From the NCBI RefSeq assembly GCF_002950945.1, contig NZ_CP012673.1, positions 7,330,501 through 7,394,500 of the forward strand: 64,000 nt of DNA. The letters run 5' to 3'. Under the pieces are notes generated by a model that had not been told where the DNA came from, did not search any database, and saw only the letters and a program-made list of their open reading frames with translations. Shown here piece after piece: positions 18,712 through 27,428 of this stretch; the stretch's first letter is position 1, and the number at the start of each line of letters is the position of its first letter. This DNA comes from Sorangium cellulosum. Lineage in GTDB: Bacteria > Myxococcota_A > Polyangia > Polyangiales > Polyangiaceae. The position numbers and the translations under genes are program-made.

Positions 18712-20893
18712 GCGGGCCGCGCTTCCCCGGCTCGGCCGCGAGCGAGGCCTGCACGCGCTCGACCTCGCGCGCGATGGCCTGCACCGCCTCCTCCGCTCTC
18801 GCCGGCGTCCCGGCGCGCGCCGCCCGGTCGAGCCGCGCGCAGAGCTCCTTCAGGTTGAGCGCCGCGAGCTTGTCGGCGCTCTCGTAGAGCGCCCAGGCGA
18901 GCTGCTCGAGCTCCCCGAGCGCGCCGCGCGCCGCGGCCTCGCGCATCGCGGCCACCCGGGTCGGCGCCTCGGTGAGGAAGAGCGCGATCACCTCGCTCAC
19001 GACATCGGGCTCGACCGCGCGCAGCGCGCCTCGCCGCGAGGGCGGCGCCGCGGGCTGGACGCGCGCCGCCGGGCTGGACGGCGCCGGCGGGGGCGAGGGC
19101 GTCGTCAGGGTGGGCGGGGCGAGCTCCACGCTCGGCGGGCCGGCGTCGTGGTGCGCGGCCTCGTACAGCCCGGAGCGCGACGCCGCGCACCAGGTCCTGA
19201 GCACACGGTCCACCTCGTCCTGCTGCAGCGGCTTCGCCAGGCAGTCGTCCATCCCCGCCGCGAGGCACCGCTCGCGCGCGCCGCTCCCGGCGTCCGCGGT
19301 CATGGCGAGCAGCGGCGTTCGCCGGTCCGGCCGCTCGGCGCGGCGGATCTCCGCGGCCCACGCGGCGACGTCCTCGGCCGGCATCTTCTGGCAGCTGAGC
19401 AGCACGGCGGCGTAGGCTCCGCGCCGCATGGCCTCGATGGCCGCGCGGCCGCTGCCCACGACGTCGACCCGGTAGCCGCGCTTCTCGATCATGAACGCCG
19501 CGACCTTCTGGTGGACGGCGTTGCCCTCGACCACGAGGACCCTCGACCGCGACGTGCGCTGCGTCTCGGGCGCCGGCGTCCCCCGGCGCGACCTCGGGGC
19601 GTGCGCGCGCGCCCCGGCGGACACGTGCTCCGGCGAGAGCCCGACGAGCAGCCGCAGGGTCGAGTGCAGGTGCGCGCGGCGGATCGGCTTGACGAGCACG
19701 GCGTCGGCCTCGGCGCGGCTCGGCGCGTCCCGGCCGGGGTACGTCATGAGCGCGCTGCGGACGGGCGCTATTGCAGCGTCGGCCTTGATCCGCTGGAGCA
19801 GCGCCAGGCCGTCGAGGTCGGCGAGCTCGATGTCGATCAGCACGAGGCCGTACGCCTCACCGGCGCCCGCCGCCTCGCGCAGCGCGGCGAGCGCCGCGGC
19901 GCCGCTCGCCGAGGCGCTGCACGCGAGGCCGAGCTCCTCGACCAGCTTCCGCACCACGCGGCGCACCGAGCGGCTGTCGTCGACCACCAGCACCCGCTTC
20001 CCGGCCAGGTCGCTGCGCGGGATGAGCGCGCGGTCCGCGGCGCGCCCGCGCCGCTCGAGCGGCAGCACGAACGAGATCTCGTGGCGGCGCTCGGCGCGCG
20101 CCGCGGCGACGTGGAGCTCGCCGCCCATCGCGGCGCAGAGGCGGCGCGCGATGGCGATGCCCGGCAGCGCGCCGGGATCGAGCTCGAGCGCCGCCGCGCC
20201 CCCGGCGTCCAGCGGAGCGCCGCCGTCGTCGGGGCCCGCTCCGGCCGCGAAGCGCACGTCGAAGCGCACCCGCGCCGTCGCGCCCTCGGGGGCGGCCTCG
20301 ACGCCGTCCGGCGCGTCGTCGTCCTCGCCCGCGTCGAGGGCGGCGCGGATCAGCACCTCGCCCCGCGGCGCCGCGCGGATCGCGGACGTCGCGGCGTTCA
20401 GCAGGACCTGGCGCAGCCGCGCGGCGTCGCCGCGCACCGCGCCCGGCACGTCGGACCCGAGGTCGAGGACGAGCTCGGTCCTGTCGTCGTGCGCGCGCTC
20501 CGCGCAGAGCTCCGCCGCGTCCTCGATCGCCCGGCGCAGATCGAAGTCGACGCGCTCGACGCCCGGGCCGCGGCCGCCCGGCTGGCCGAGGTCGATGAGG
20601 TCGTCGATCATCGAGAGCACGGTGTCGCCGCTGCTCCGGATCCGCCGCACCCAGGCGCGCTGATCCGGGTCGAGCTCGGAGTCGAGCAGGAGACCGCTCA
20701 CGCCGATGATCCCGCCGAGCAACGTCCGGATCTCGCTCCGCATCTGCGCGAGCGCGCCCGCCTCTCCCTCCGCCTCGACGAGCGCCCGCCGCCGCGGCGT
20801 CAGCACCTCCGGCTGGATCGCGCGCTCCGCGGGTTCGCTCCTCGTGCCCCGGCTGCTCTCCGGGCCGCTCCGGCGCTGCTCCTTACCTGCCAT
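18704..20893 (-). CDS. Degenerate hybrid sensor histidine kinase (HisKA-HATPase-REC-REC-HPt)
   Basis: The ATG at 20893 has GGAG upstream and gives 729 residues. TTG or ATG starts further up are possible. Domains in order: HisKA-like helix 45-102, HATPase-like 150-280, REC1 299-415, REC2 450-568, Pro-rich linker, HPt-like 630-695. REC1 is intact (VVDD, D354, T384, K402). The other phospho-acceptor sites are substituted: the HisKA His is S53 (MRSEIRTLLGG), REC2 has VVEGN and S500 for the Asp, and the HPt His position is W667. The ATPase G boxes are also weak. There is no sensor domain or membrane segment. It is probably a scaffold or a phospho-receiver fed by another kinase. Confidence 0.88.
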   Translation of the reverse strand: MAGKEQRRSGPESSRGTRSEPAERAIQPEVLTPRRRALVEAEGEAGALAQMRSEIRTLLGGIIGVSGLLLDSELDPDQRAWVRRIRSSGDTVLSMIDDLIDLGQPGGRGPGVERVDFDLRRAIEDAAELCAERAHDDRTELVLDLGSDVPGAVRGDAARLRQVLLNAATSAIRAAPRGEVLIRAALDAGEDDDAPDGVEAAPEGATARVRFDVRFAAGAGPDDGGAPLDAGGAAALELDPGALPGIAIARRLCAAMGGELHVAAARAERRHEISFVLPLERRGRAADRALIPRSDLAGKRVLVVDDSRSVRRVVRKLVEELGLACSASASGAAALAALREAAGAGEAYGLVLIDIELADLDGLALLQRIKADAAIAPVRSALMTYPGRDAPSRAEADAVLVKPIRRAHLHSTLRLLVGLSPEHVSAGARAHAPRSRRGTPAPETQRTSRSRVLVVEGNAVHQKVAAFMIEKRGYRVDVVGSGRAAIEAMRRGAYAAVLLSCQKMPAEDVAAWAAEIRRAERPDRRTPLLAMTADAGSGARERCLAAGMDDCLAKPLQQDEVDRVLRTWCAASRSGLYEAAHHDAGPPSVELAPPTLTTPSPPPAPSSPAARVQPAAPPSRRGALRAVEPDVVSEVIALFLTEAPTRVAAMREAAARGALGELEQLAWALYESADKLAALNLKELCARLDRAARAGTPARAEEAVQAIAREVERVQASLAAEPGKRGPLR

Positions 20894-21100
20894 CGACGCT
20901 CCGACACGACCCTGGCGCCCGCCCTGCGCGAGCCCACGACGCCGGAGCATCGAGTGTACTGCGGATAACGTTTCCAAGAAAAGATTACCGTGGCCGTCGA
21001 AATGGCCGCGCCGCGGCGTCGACGCGTGCTTCGCGCCGCCGCCGCCGCCGCCCGCCTCATCCCCGCTCGGCCTGTCCCGGGTCGGCCGAGGCCGGCCGTG

Positions 21101-22060
21101 TCATCGCGGCGCCGTCGCGCCGCCGCTCGCTCCCGCGGCGGGCGCCGCAGCGCCGCCGAGCGCCGTCACGACGACACGCTCGCGATCGACGGCCGCCTCC
21201 GCGGACAGCACGCTCACGGCGGAGGGGTCCTCGGACGAGGCGAGCGCTCGCCGGCTGTGCCCGAAGAGGCGCAGGAGCAGCTCCGGCGGGGTGAAGTCGA
21301 GGTCGCTCTCGTGCACGAAGAGCCGCCCGAGGTGCTCGGCGTAGGCGCCCGCGAGCGTGCGGAACGGGATCCTGTCGAAGGCGAGCGCGCGCCGGCGGCT
21401 CGCGGCCGCGGAGGCGAGCAGCGCCGCGAAGAGCGCGGCGTGGATGGCGCGGAGCCTGGGGCGCATCGAAGGCGGGCTGCGCTTCAGCGCCTCGCGCAGG
21501 AAATGGACGTTCAGCGGGACGTGGAAGGACTCGTCGCGCGTGAGGATCGTGAGCATCTGCCGCACCGCCGGGTGGCGGGCCTCCCGCAGCGCGAGCCGGT
21601 ACGTCGTCGAGCCGATCGTCTCGAACATGAGGTTCGTGAGCACGATGGTCTCGACCTTCTTCGCGCGGCCGTACAGGCGATAGAAGGTGCCGGTGACGCG
21701 GCCCATGGGCCGGACCTCGCCGCCGAGGTGCGCGAGGAACCTCGTGAGCAGCCGGCGGTGCCACCCCTCCTCGTCGCCGTAGAGCCGCAGGCACTCCCCG
21801 AGCTCCGGGTCCCAGCGGCCGACCTCGTCGGCGAGCGCGTGCGCCTGCATGAGGCCGGACTCCTCGGCGCGGAACGCGGCGTTGAAAAAGGCGATCGCCG
21901 CCTGGCGCTCCTCCTCGCTCTCCCACGCGATCGGCTCGGAGAGGTCGAGGTCCTCGTCGTACATCCGCTCGGCGCGGCGGCGCAGCATGCTGAGCCACCA
22001 GGAGGTGGGGCGCTGGGCGGGAGGGGTGCGGGGGCTCGGCTGGGGTGCTGCGGAACGCAT
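21101..22060 (-). CDS. Ferritin-like diiron-carboxylate protein
   Basis: The 319-residue protein shows the paired ligand pattern of a diiron four-helix bundle: Glu66/67 (RAEESGL), E98-G-W-H101, Glu147 (LMFETIGST) and E177-S-F-H180. This resembles the ferritin-like superfamily, including AurF-type N-oxygenases and other O2-activating enzymes. The substrate is unknown. The C-terminal 60 residues are Ala/Ser-rich. It is divergent from the nucleotidase gene and cytoplasmic by sequence. Confidence 0.75.
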   Translation of the reverse strand: MRSAAPQPSPRTPPAQRPTSWWLSMLRRRAERMYDEDLDLSEPIAWESEEERQAAIAFFNAAFRAEESGLMQAHALADEVGRWDPELGECLRLYGDEEGWHRRLLTRFLAHLGGEVRPMGRVTGTFYRLYGRAKKVETIVLTNLMFETIGSTTYRLALREARHPAVRQMLTILTRDESFHVPLNVHFLREALKRSPPSMRPRLRAIHAALFAALLASAAASRRRALAFDRIPFRTLAGAYAEHLGRLFVHESDLDFTPPELLLRLFGHSRRALASSEDPSAVSVLSAEAAVDRERVVVTALGGAAAPAAGASGGATAPR

Positions 22061-22280
22061 CGAACGAGGGGCCCGTCATCGACGGAGGAAAGGCCGCCTC
22101 CGCGACCGCTCGAGACGGGAGGGGCGGCGCACCATAGCGCAGTTTGTCCGCGCAGCGAGCGCCGCCGCGTCGCCGCGCGTCACATGCCGCGCGCCTCGCG
22201 GGTAGGTAAGGCGAGGGACGACCGGAGACGGACGCGCGTGGCGCCCTCGCGACGCCGTGCGGCCGGCAAGGTGGCGCCCT

Positions 22281-22308
22281 TTGTGCGGCCCTCCCGGTGG
22301 GATACCAT
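22281..22308 (+). promoter_or_regulatory. Possible promoter of the HAD nucleotidase gene
   Basis: TTGTGC (22281-22286), a 16-bp spacer and TACCAT (22303-22308) precede the GTG at 22321 by 13 bases. This would give a leaderless or near-leaderless transcript, in keeping with the missing ribosome site. Both hexamers are only partial matches. Confidence 0.3.
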
Positions 22309-22320
22309 AGTCGACCCACC

Positions 22321-23880
22321 GTGTTGTTCGAGCAGCTTGAGCTCCCCCTCGGAGGGCTCTCTCCACAGACCGAGCCCACGCGTATCCCGCGGACCCGCCG
22401 CGTCTTCGTCAACCGCAACCTGAAGCTCGCGGGGATCGACTGGGTCGGGTTCGACATGGACTACACCCTGGCGATCTACAAGCAGGTCGAGATGGACAAC
22501 CTCTCGATCCAGGGGACCATCTCGAAGCTCGCGGCGCGCGGTTACCCCGAGGAGGTCCTCCGGCACATCCACTACCCGATCCACTTTCCGATCCGCGGCC
22601 TGCTGATCGACAAGCGCTTCGGCCACGTCCTCAAGATGGACCGGTTCAAGGTGGTCCAGCGCGGGTACCACGGCTTCCGGGAGCTCACGCGGGAGGAGCT
22701 CAGGTCGCTCTACCAGCACCGCAAGATCCGGCCGAACACCGCCCGCTACCACTGGATCGACACGCTGTACGCGCTGAGCGAGGCCACGCTCTACGCGGGC
22801 ATCGTCGACGCCCTCGAGGGGCGCGGCGTCCCGCTCGACTACGCGCGGCTGTTCACCGACATCCGCGAGTGCATCGACGAGGCGCACCGGGACGGCACCA
22901 TCCTCGACGTCGTCCTCTCCGACCTGCCGCGCTTCGTCGAGCGCGACCCGAACCTGGCGCAGACGCTCCACAAGTTCCGGTCGGCGGGCAAGAAGCTCTT
23001 CCTGCTCACGAACTCGCGCTGGCCGTTCACCGAGAAGATGATGACGTACCTGCTCGGCGACGCGATGCCCGAGTACCCGAGCTTCCGGCACTACTTCGAC
23101 GTGGTCGTGGTCGCCGCGCAGAAGCCCGCGTTCTTCCAGGAGCGCCGCCCGCTCCTCATCCGCGACGGCGCCGAGGTCCGCCCCGCCGCGCCGCCGCTCG
23201 AGCGCGGCGCCGTCTACGAGGGCGGCAACCTCGTCGACTTCGAGAAATTCCTGAACATCTCCGGCGACCGCGTCCTCTACGTGGGCGATCACATCTACGG
23301 CGACATCCTCCGCTCCAAGAAGGAGAGCGCGTGGCGCACGGCGATGATCATCCAGGAGATGGAGGCCGAGGTCATGGCCCACGAGTCGTGCCGCCGCGAG
23401 CACATGGAGAGCGCCATGCTCGAGGGGCGCCGCGAGGAGCTCGAGGATCAGCTCCGCTTCTACCAGCAGCGCTACAAGGACCTCACCCGCAAGATCGAGG
23501 AGGAGCAGCAGAAGAAGAACGGCGCGCCCAACGGGGGCGGCCGGCCGCTGCTCGTGGACGCGGGCGGCGAGCCGGTCCAGGTCGACTACGCGACGTCGTT
23601 CTACGAGGCGGAGCGGGGCCGCACGAAGCGCGCGGTCGAGCGCATCCGCGGCCAGCTCCGGGCCGTCGACGCCGAGGTCGGCAAGCTCGAGCGCGAGATC
23701 GCCCGGCGCTTCCACCCCTACTGGGGCTCGCTGCTGAAGGAGGCGAACGAGACCTCGAGCTTCGGCGATCAGGTCGAGGAGTACGCCTGCATCTACACGT
23801 CGCGCGTCTCCAACCTGCTCGCGTACTCGCCGCTGCAGTACTTCCGGAGCCCGCGCGACCTGATGCCGCACGAGCTCTGA
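22321..23880 (+). CDS. HAD-superfamily 5'-nucleotidase (NT5C2-like)
   Basis: The product is 519 residues from the GTG at 22321. An in-frame GTG at 22297 would add eight residues. It carries the HAD nucleophile motif FDMDYTLAIY (D45 and D47 as nucleophile and acid), the motif FLLTNS, the lysine segment AAQKPAFF and the acidic GDHIYGDI loop of the purine 5'-nucleotidase family (IMP/GMP specific in eukaryotes). The family converts nucleoside monophosphates to nucleosides in the cytoplasm. A helical, possibly coiled-coil insert occupies residues about 345-470. It is convergent with the FGE-like gene. Confidence 0.88.
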   Translation: MLFEQLELPLGGLSPQTEPTRIPRTRRVFVNRNLKLAGIDWVGFDMDYTLAIYKQVEMDNLSIQGTISKLAARGYPEEVLRHIHYPIHFPIRGLLIDKRFGHVLKMDRFKVVQRGYHGFRELTREELRSLYQHRKIRPNTARYHWIDTLYALSEATLYAGIVDALEGRGVPLDYARLFTDIRECIDEAHRDGTILDVVLSDLPRFVERDPNLAQTLHKFRSAGKKLFLLTNSRWPFTEKMMTYLLGDAMPEYPSFRHYFDVVVVAAQKPAFFQERRPLLIRDGAEVRPAAPPLERGAVYEGGNLVDFEKFLNISGDRVLYVGDHIYGDILRSKKESAWRTAMIIQEMEAEVMAHESCRREHMESAMLEGRREELEDQLRFYQQRYKDLTRKIEEEQQKKNGAPNGGGRPLLVDAGGEPVQVDYATSFYEAERGRTKRAVERIRGQLRAVDAEVGKLEREIARRFHPYWGSLLKEANETSSFGDQVEEYACIYTSRVSNLLAYSPLQYFRSPRDLMPHEL

Positions 23881-23940
23881 TCGCGTACCGTCCGCGCGCC
23901 CCGCGCGTAACACGGCGCCGCGCGGTCGGCGCGGGCGGCG

Positions 23941-24714
23941 TCACTTGCAGCAGCGGAAGCCGGTCGAGTAGTCGTGGTACCCGGTCGAGTGCGCGGTGGT
24001 CTTGTAGTCGCAGCCGTCGCCGTGCCGGGCGCTGTCGAGGTAGTAGCCGCCGCGGAAGGTGCCGCGGGGCGCGCTCGTCCACTCGTGCAGGTTGCCGACC
24101 ATGTCATGGACGCCGAAGCTGCTCTTGCAGCGGCGGAACGCGCCCGCGGGCGCCAGCGTGCCCTCCAGCTGGTTCAGGCGGGCGTCGTTCATGTTGGCCC
24201 ACGTGAACGCCGACCGCGGCGCCTCGCCCCCCTGGCCGAAGTAGCGGTTGAACGACGAGACGCCGCTGTCGTTGCAGATCCCGCGCTCCCGCTCGTTGCC
24301 GTACGGGAACACCGTCGGGCGCTTGCCCTTGCAGGCCGTGACCCACTCGTCGTCGGTGCAGAGCCGCTTGCCGGCCTCCCGGCAGGCCGCCTCGGCCTGA
24401 TCCCGGCTGATGTACCCCTGCGGCTTCACGCCGCGCCGGCTCACCGCCTTCACCTTCAGCTTGCCGACGGGCTCGAACGGGGAGTGCCGGCGCTTCCCGC
24501 CGTCGGAGAGCAGCTCGACGGTGCTCGCCTCGAAGCGATCGATGCAGAACACGCCCCGGATCGAGACCATGCCCGCGGGGCACCCCTTGCGCGCCGCGAC
24601 CGCCGGCCGGGGGCTCGGCAGCCCGAGGATCGCGAGGCCGAGCGCCGCGACCCCCGCGGCGAGCAGCGGAGAGCGCCGGAGCGCGCGGCGGTGAAGCGGG
24701 AGAGGCGGTCGCAT
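23941..24714 (-). CDS. Secreted FGE-sulfatase-domain protein
   Basis: The 257-residue protein has an N-terminal signal (hydrophobic LLAAGVAALGLAILGL, then PRPAVAA) and a formylglycine-generating-enzyme fold: IRGVFCIDRFEAS, GKRLCTDDEWVTACKG, FPYGN, GVHDMVGNLHEW and a C-terminal STGFRCC. FGE enzymes oxidise a sulfatase Cys using two Cu-binding cysteines near the C-terminus. Here C235, C255 and C256 lie in that area, but the exact active-site spacing is not conserved. No sulfatase is nearby. Many bacterial paralogues of this fold are not FGEs. It is divergent from truD, and a second family member occurs at 40.3 kb. Confidence 0.82.
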   Translation of the reverse strand: MRPPLPLHRRALRRSPLLAAGVAALGLAILGLPSPRPAVAARKGCPAGMVSIRGVFCIDRFEASTVELLSDGGKRRHSPFEPVGKLKVKAVSRRGVKPQGYISRDQAEAACREAGKRLCTDDEWVTACKGKRPTVFPYGNERERGICNDSGVSSFNRYFGQGGEAPRSAFTWANMNDARLNQLEGTLAPAGAFRRCKSSFGVHDMVGNLHEWTSAPRGTFRGGYYLDSARHGDGCDYKTTAHSTGYHDYSTGFRCCK

Positions 24715-24848
24715 CTCTGAAGAGGCCGGGGCCGAGGCAGGATTGTCCCATAACCGATCCCCGCCGCGACGGGCAAACGCGGCGCCCGGGTCCGGCGGCG
24801 CGTGTCCCCGCTGGACGCCGAGGCGATTTGGGTCACGCTGGCGCTCCC

Positions 24849-26063
24849 ATGGGAACCACCGCCCCGCCCGTCGCGGACCCCGCGGCCGCGGGTTCGCCCG
24901 GCGACCTCCCCGCCGCCGTCCTCAGGACCTCGCCCGCGGACTTCGTCGTCGACGAGATCCCCGCCTACGCGCCGAGCGGCCGCGGGGAGCACGTGTTCGT
25001 GACCTTCCGCAAGACGGGGCGCACCACGCCCGACGCGGTGCGGGCGATCGCACTCGCGCTCGGGGCCGACCCGGGCGGCGCCGGCTTCGCCGGGATGAAG
25101 GACCGGCACGCCGTGACGACGCAGACCGCCTCGTTCCAGCTCCCGATCGCGCGGGACCCGGAGCCGCTGCTCGCGAAGGCCGAGCTGCCCGGGATCGAGA
25201 TCCTCGCGGTCGCCCGCCACGACAACAAGCTCAAGCCGGGGCACCTCGTCGGCAACCGGTTCCGCATCGCGCTCCGGGGCATCGACCCCGCGGCGCTGCC
25301 GCTCGCCGAGCGCCGCCTCGCCGAGATCGGCCGCGCCGGCGTGCCGAACGCGTTCGGCCCGCAGCGGTTCGGCAGGAACGGCGACAACCCGGAGCGCGCA
25401 CTCGCGTGGATCGCGGGCCGGGAGCGCGGGCCGCGCGACAAGCGCGAGCAGCGGCTGCTCTTCTCGGCGCTGCAGTCGCGCTGGTTCAACGAGGTGCTCG
25501 CGCGGCGCGAGGCGGACGGCAGCTGGAGCGCCGTGCTCCCCGGCGACCTCGCCAAGAAGCGCGACAGCGGCGGGCTGTTCCTCGTGCCGCTCGAGGGCCC
25601 GGAGCTCGACGATGCGGCGGCGCGCGCCCAGGCGGGCGCGATCTCGGCGACGGGACCGATGTTCGGCCGGAAGATGCGCTGGCCCGAGGGCGCCCCCGGC
25701 GCGCTGGAGCGCGAGATCCTCGCGGCGGCGATCGGCGACCCCCGCAAGCTCGACGCGTTCGCCCACGCCGGAGAAGGCACGCGGCGCCCGCTCCGGCTGG
25801 AGGTCGACGACCTCGCGGTGTCCGCCGCCGGGGAGGAGCCGGGCGCCGCGCGCGCCGGCCAGGCCGCCGCTGGGCACGGAATCGTCGTCTCGTTTGTGCT
25901 ACCGAAGGGCGGCTACGCCACGACCGTCCTCGGGCGAGCCTTCCGGCTCGTCGACGCCTCCGCCCCCCAGCCCTCCGCAAGCAGGGAAGGTGCGGCGAGC
26001 GCCCCCGCCCCGGAGCCGGAGGAGGACGCGGTCGCGGACGGGCAGCCCGGCGCCGAACCGTAA
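24849..26063 (+). CDS. truD: tRNA pseudouridine synthase TruD
   Basis: The 404-residue protein shows the TruD signature: D85 in AGMKDRHAVTTQ is the catalytic Asp, and VGNRFRIALRG and NAFGPQRFGRNGDN are also present. The enzyme isomerises U13 in tRNAGlu to pseudouridine. The ATG at 24849 was chosen because it gives the family's N-terminus without the extra residues of a TTG at 24828. The C-terminal 40 residues are a low-complexity extension. Sixty bases separate it from the exbB-like gene, so the four genes up to tonB may be cotranscribed. Confidence 0.93.
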   Translation: MGTTAPPVADPAAAGSPGDLPAAVLRTSPADFVVDEIPAYAPSGRGEHVFVTFRKTGRTTPDAVRAIALALGADPGGAGFAGMKDRHAVTTQTASFQLPIARDPEPLLAKAELPGIEILAVARHDNKLKPGHLVGNRFRIALRGIDPAALPLAERRLAEIGRAGVPNAFGPQRFGRNGDNPERALAWIAGRERGPRDKREQRLLFSALQSRWFNEVLARREADGSWSAVLPGDLAKKRDSGGLFLVPLEGPELDDAAARAQAGAISATGPMFGRKMRWPEGAPGALEREILAAAIGDPRKLDAFAHAGEGTRRPLRLEVDDLAVSAAGEEPGAARAGQAAAGHGIVVSFVLPKGGYATTVLGRAFRLVDASAPQPSASREGAASAPAPEPEEDAVADGQPGAEP

Positions 26064-26123
26064 TCGTCCTCGCAGCGCGGCGCTCACCCAACACATCCAC
26101 CGGAAAAGGCACCAAGGAAGAAG

Positions 26124-26885
26124 ATGAACCTCGTCGAGTGGCTGCAGCGCATCATGGTCGGGTTCGGGGCCGCATGGGTCATGTGGCTGATGATCGCCCT
26201 CAGCGTCATCTCGGTCGCCATCATCCTGGAGCGCGCCTGGTTCTTCTGGTCGCTCCGCGACGATCTCGCCGTGCTCGCGCGCGACCTCCGGACGTCCCTC
26301 GACGACTCGATCGAGGCGGCGCGGCGGCGGATGGACGCCTCGCCGTCGGCCGAGGCCGCGGTCGTCTCGGCCGGCCTCGCGGTGGCGCACCAGGGTCCGG
26401 ACGCGGCCGAGGAGGCGATGGCCGGCGCCGCGGCGCTCCAGCGCATGAAGCTGGAGCGGCGCCTCGCGTACCTGGGCACGCTCGGGAACAACGCGCCGTT
26501 CATCGGCCTCTTCGGCACGGTCATCGGCGTCGTCGGCGCCTTCGACGCGCTCGGCCAGGCGGCGAAGACGCCGGTCGCGCAGGCCGCTTCGCAGGCCATG
26601 GCGCCCCAGGCGGTCATGTCGAGCATCGCCGAGGCGCTCGTCGCCACCGCGGTCGGCCTCGCGGTCGCCATCCCGGCGGTCGCGGCGAACAACTTCTTCC
26701 AGCGCATGATCAAGTCGACGCTGGCCAACACCGAGGCGCTGACGCGGGTCCTGCTCGCGCACCTCAAGAGCGATCCGGCGTTCGCCGGGGCCGCGCCCGT
26801 CGCGGTCGAGCCGCGCGGCAAGGCCGCGAGGGCGCCCCGGCAGGACGAGGGCAAGAAGAGCGGCGCGGACCGGGAGGAGACCTGA
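26124..26885 (+). CDS. MotA/TolQ/ExbB proton channel family protein
   Basis: The 253-residue protein begins at an ATG after AAGGAAG. It has a first helix (WVMWLMIALSVISVAIILERAWFF), a long cytoplasmic loop, and the ExbB core (LGTLGNNAPFIGLFGTVIGVVGAFDAL, then SIAEALVATAVGLAVAIPAVAANNFF). With ExbD it forms the proton-driven motor that energises TonB-dependent transport across the outer membrane. The C-terminal 25 residues are basic. Its stop overlaps the ExbD start (TGATG). Confidence 0.93.
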   Translation: MNLVEWLQRIMVGFGAAWVMWLMIALSVISVAIILERAWFFWSLRDDLAVLARDLRTSLDDSIEAARRRMDASPSAEAAVVSAGLAVAHQGPDAAEEAMAGAAALQRMKLERRLAYLGTLGNNAPFIGLFGTVIGVVGAFDALGQAAKTPVAQAASQAMAPQAVMSSIAEALVATAVGLAVAIPAVAANNFFQRMIKSTLANTEALTRVLLAHLKSDPAFAGAAPVAVEPRGKAARAPRQDEGKKSGADREET

Positions 26886-27409
26886 TGGCCGCCACGAGCC
26901 GCAACGACGATGACGACGTGATCACGGGCATCAACGTCACGCCGCTCGTCGACATCACCCTGGTGCTCCTCATCATCTTCATGGTGACCGCGAAGATCAT
27001 CGTCTCGCAGTCGCTCCCCCTCGACCTGCCGAAGGCGGCGCAGGGGCAGGAGGTGCAGCTCGTCTTCGGGCTCGAGCTGCACGCGAACGGCGACACGCTG
27101 GCCGACGGCAAGCGGCTCGCGAGCGAGGACGCCATCCTGCCGATCGCGCGCGAGGCCCAGGCGAAGAACCCGGATCTCCGGGCGGTGATCCGCGCCGACA
27201 CGACGGTCCCGCACGGGCGCGTCATCCGTGCGCTCGATCTGCTCAAGCAGGCGGGCGTGTCCAAGATCGCGTTCGGCGTGACGCCGATCGCGCCCGAGCC
27301 CGGCGCGGCCCCGGGCGCGCCGGCCGCTCCGGGCGCCCCCGCCGCGCCGCCCGCGGCGGCCCCTCCCCCGGCGGCCCCTGCGCCGGCAACACCGAGCCCC
27401 GCGCCCTGA
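26885..27409 (+). CDS. ExbD/TolR biopolymer transport protein
   Basis: The 174-residue protein has the single membrane helix with the essential Asp (GINVTPLVDITLVLLIIFMV) and the periplasmic ExbD fold (VIRADTTVPHGRVIRALDLL). An Ala/Pro-rich tail of about 40 residues extends past the usual end. The start overlaps the ExbB stop and the TonB-like gene follows 19 bp later, giving an exbB-exbD-tonB order. Confidence 0.93.
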   Translation: MAATSRNDDDDVITGINVTPLVDITLVLLIIFMVTAKIIVSQSLPLDLPKAAQGQEVQLVFGLELHANGDTLADGKRLASEDAILPIAREAQAKNPDLRAVIRADTTVPHGRVIRALDLLKQAGVSKIAFGVTPIAPEPGAAPGAPAAPGAPAAPPAAAPPPAAPAPATPSPAP

Positions 27410-27428
27410 GGAGCCGACCGGGACCCTT

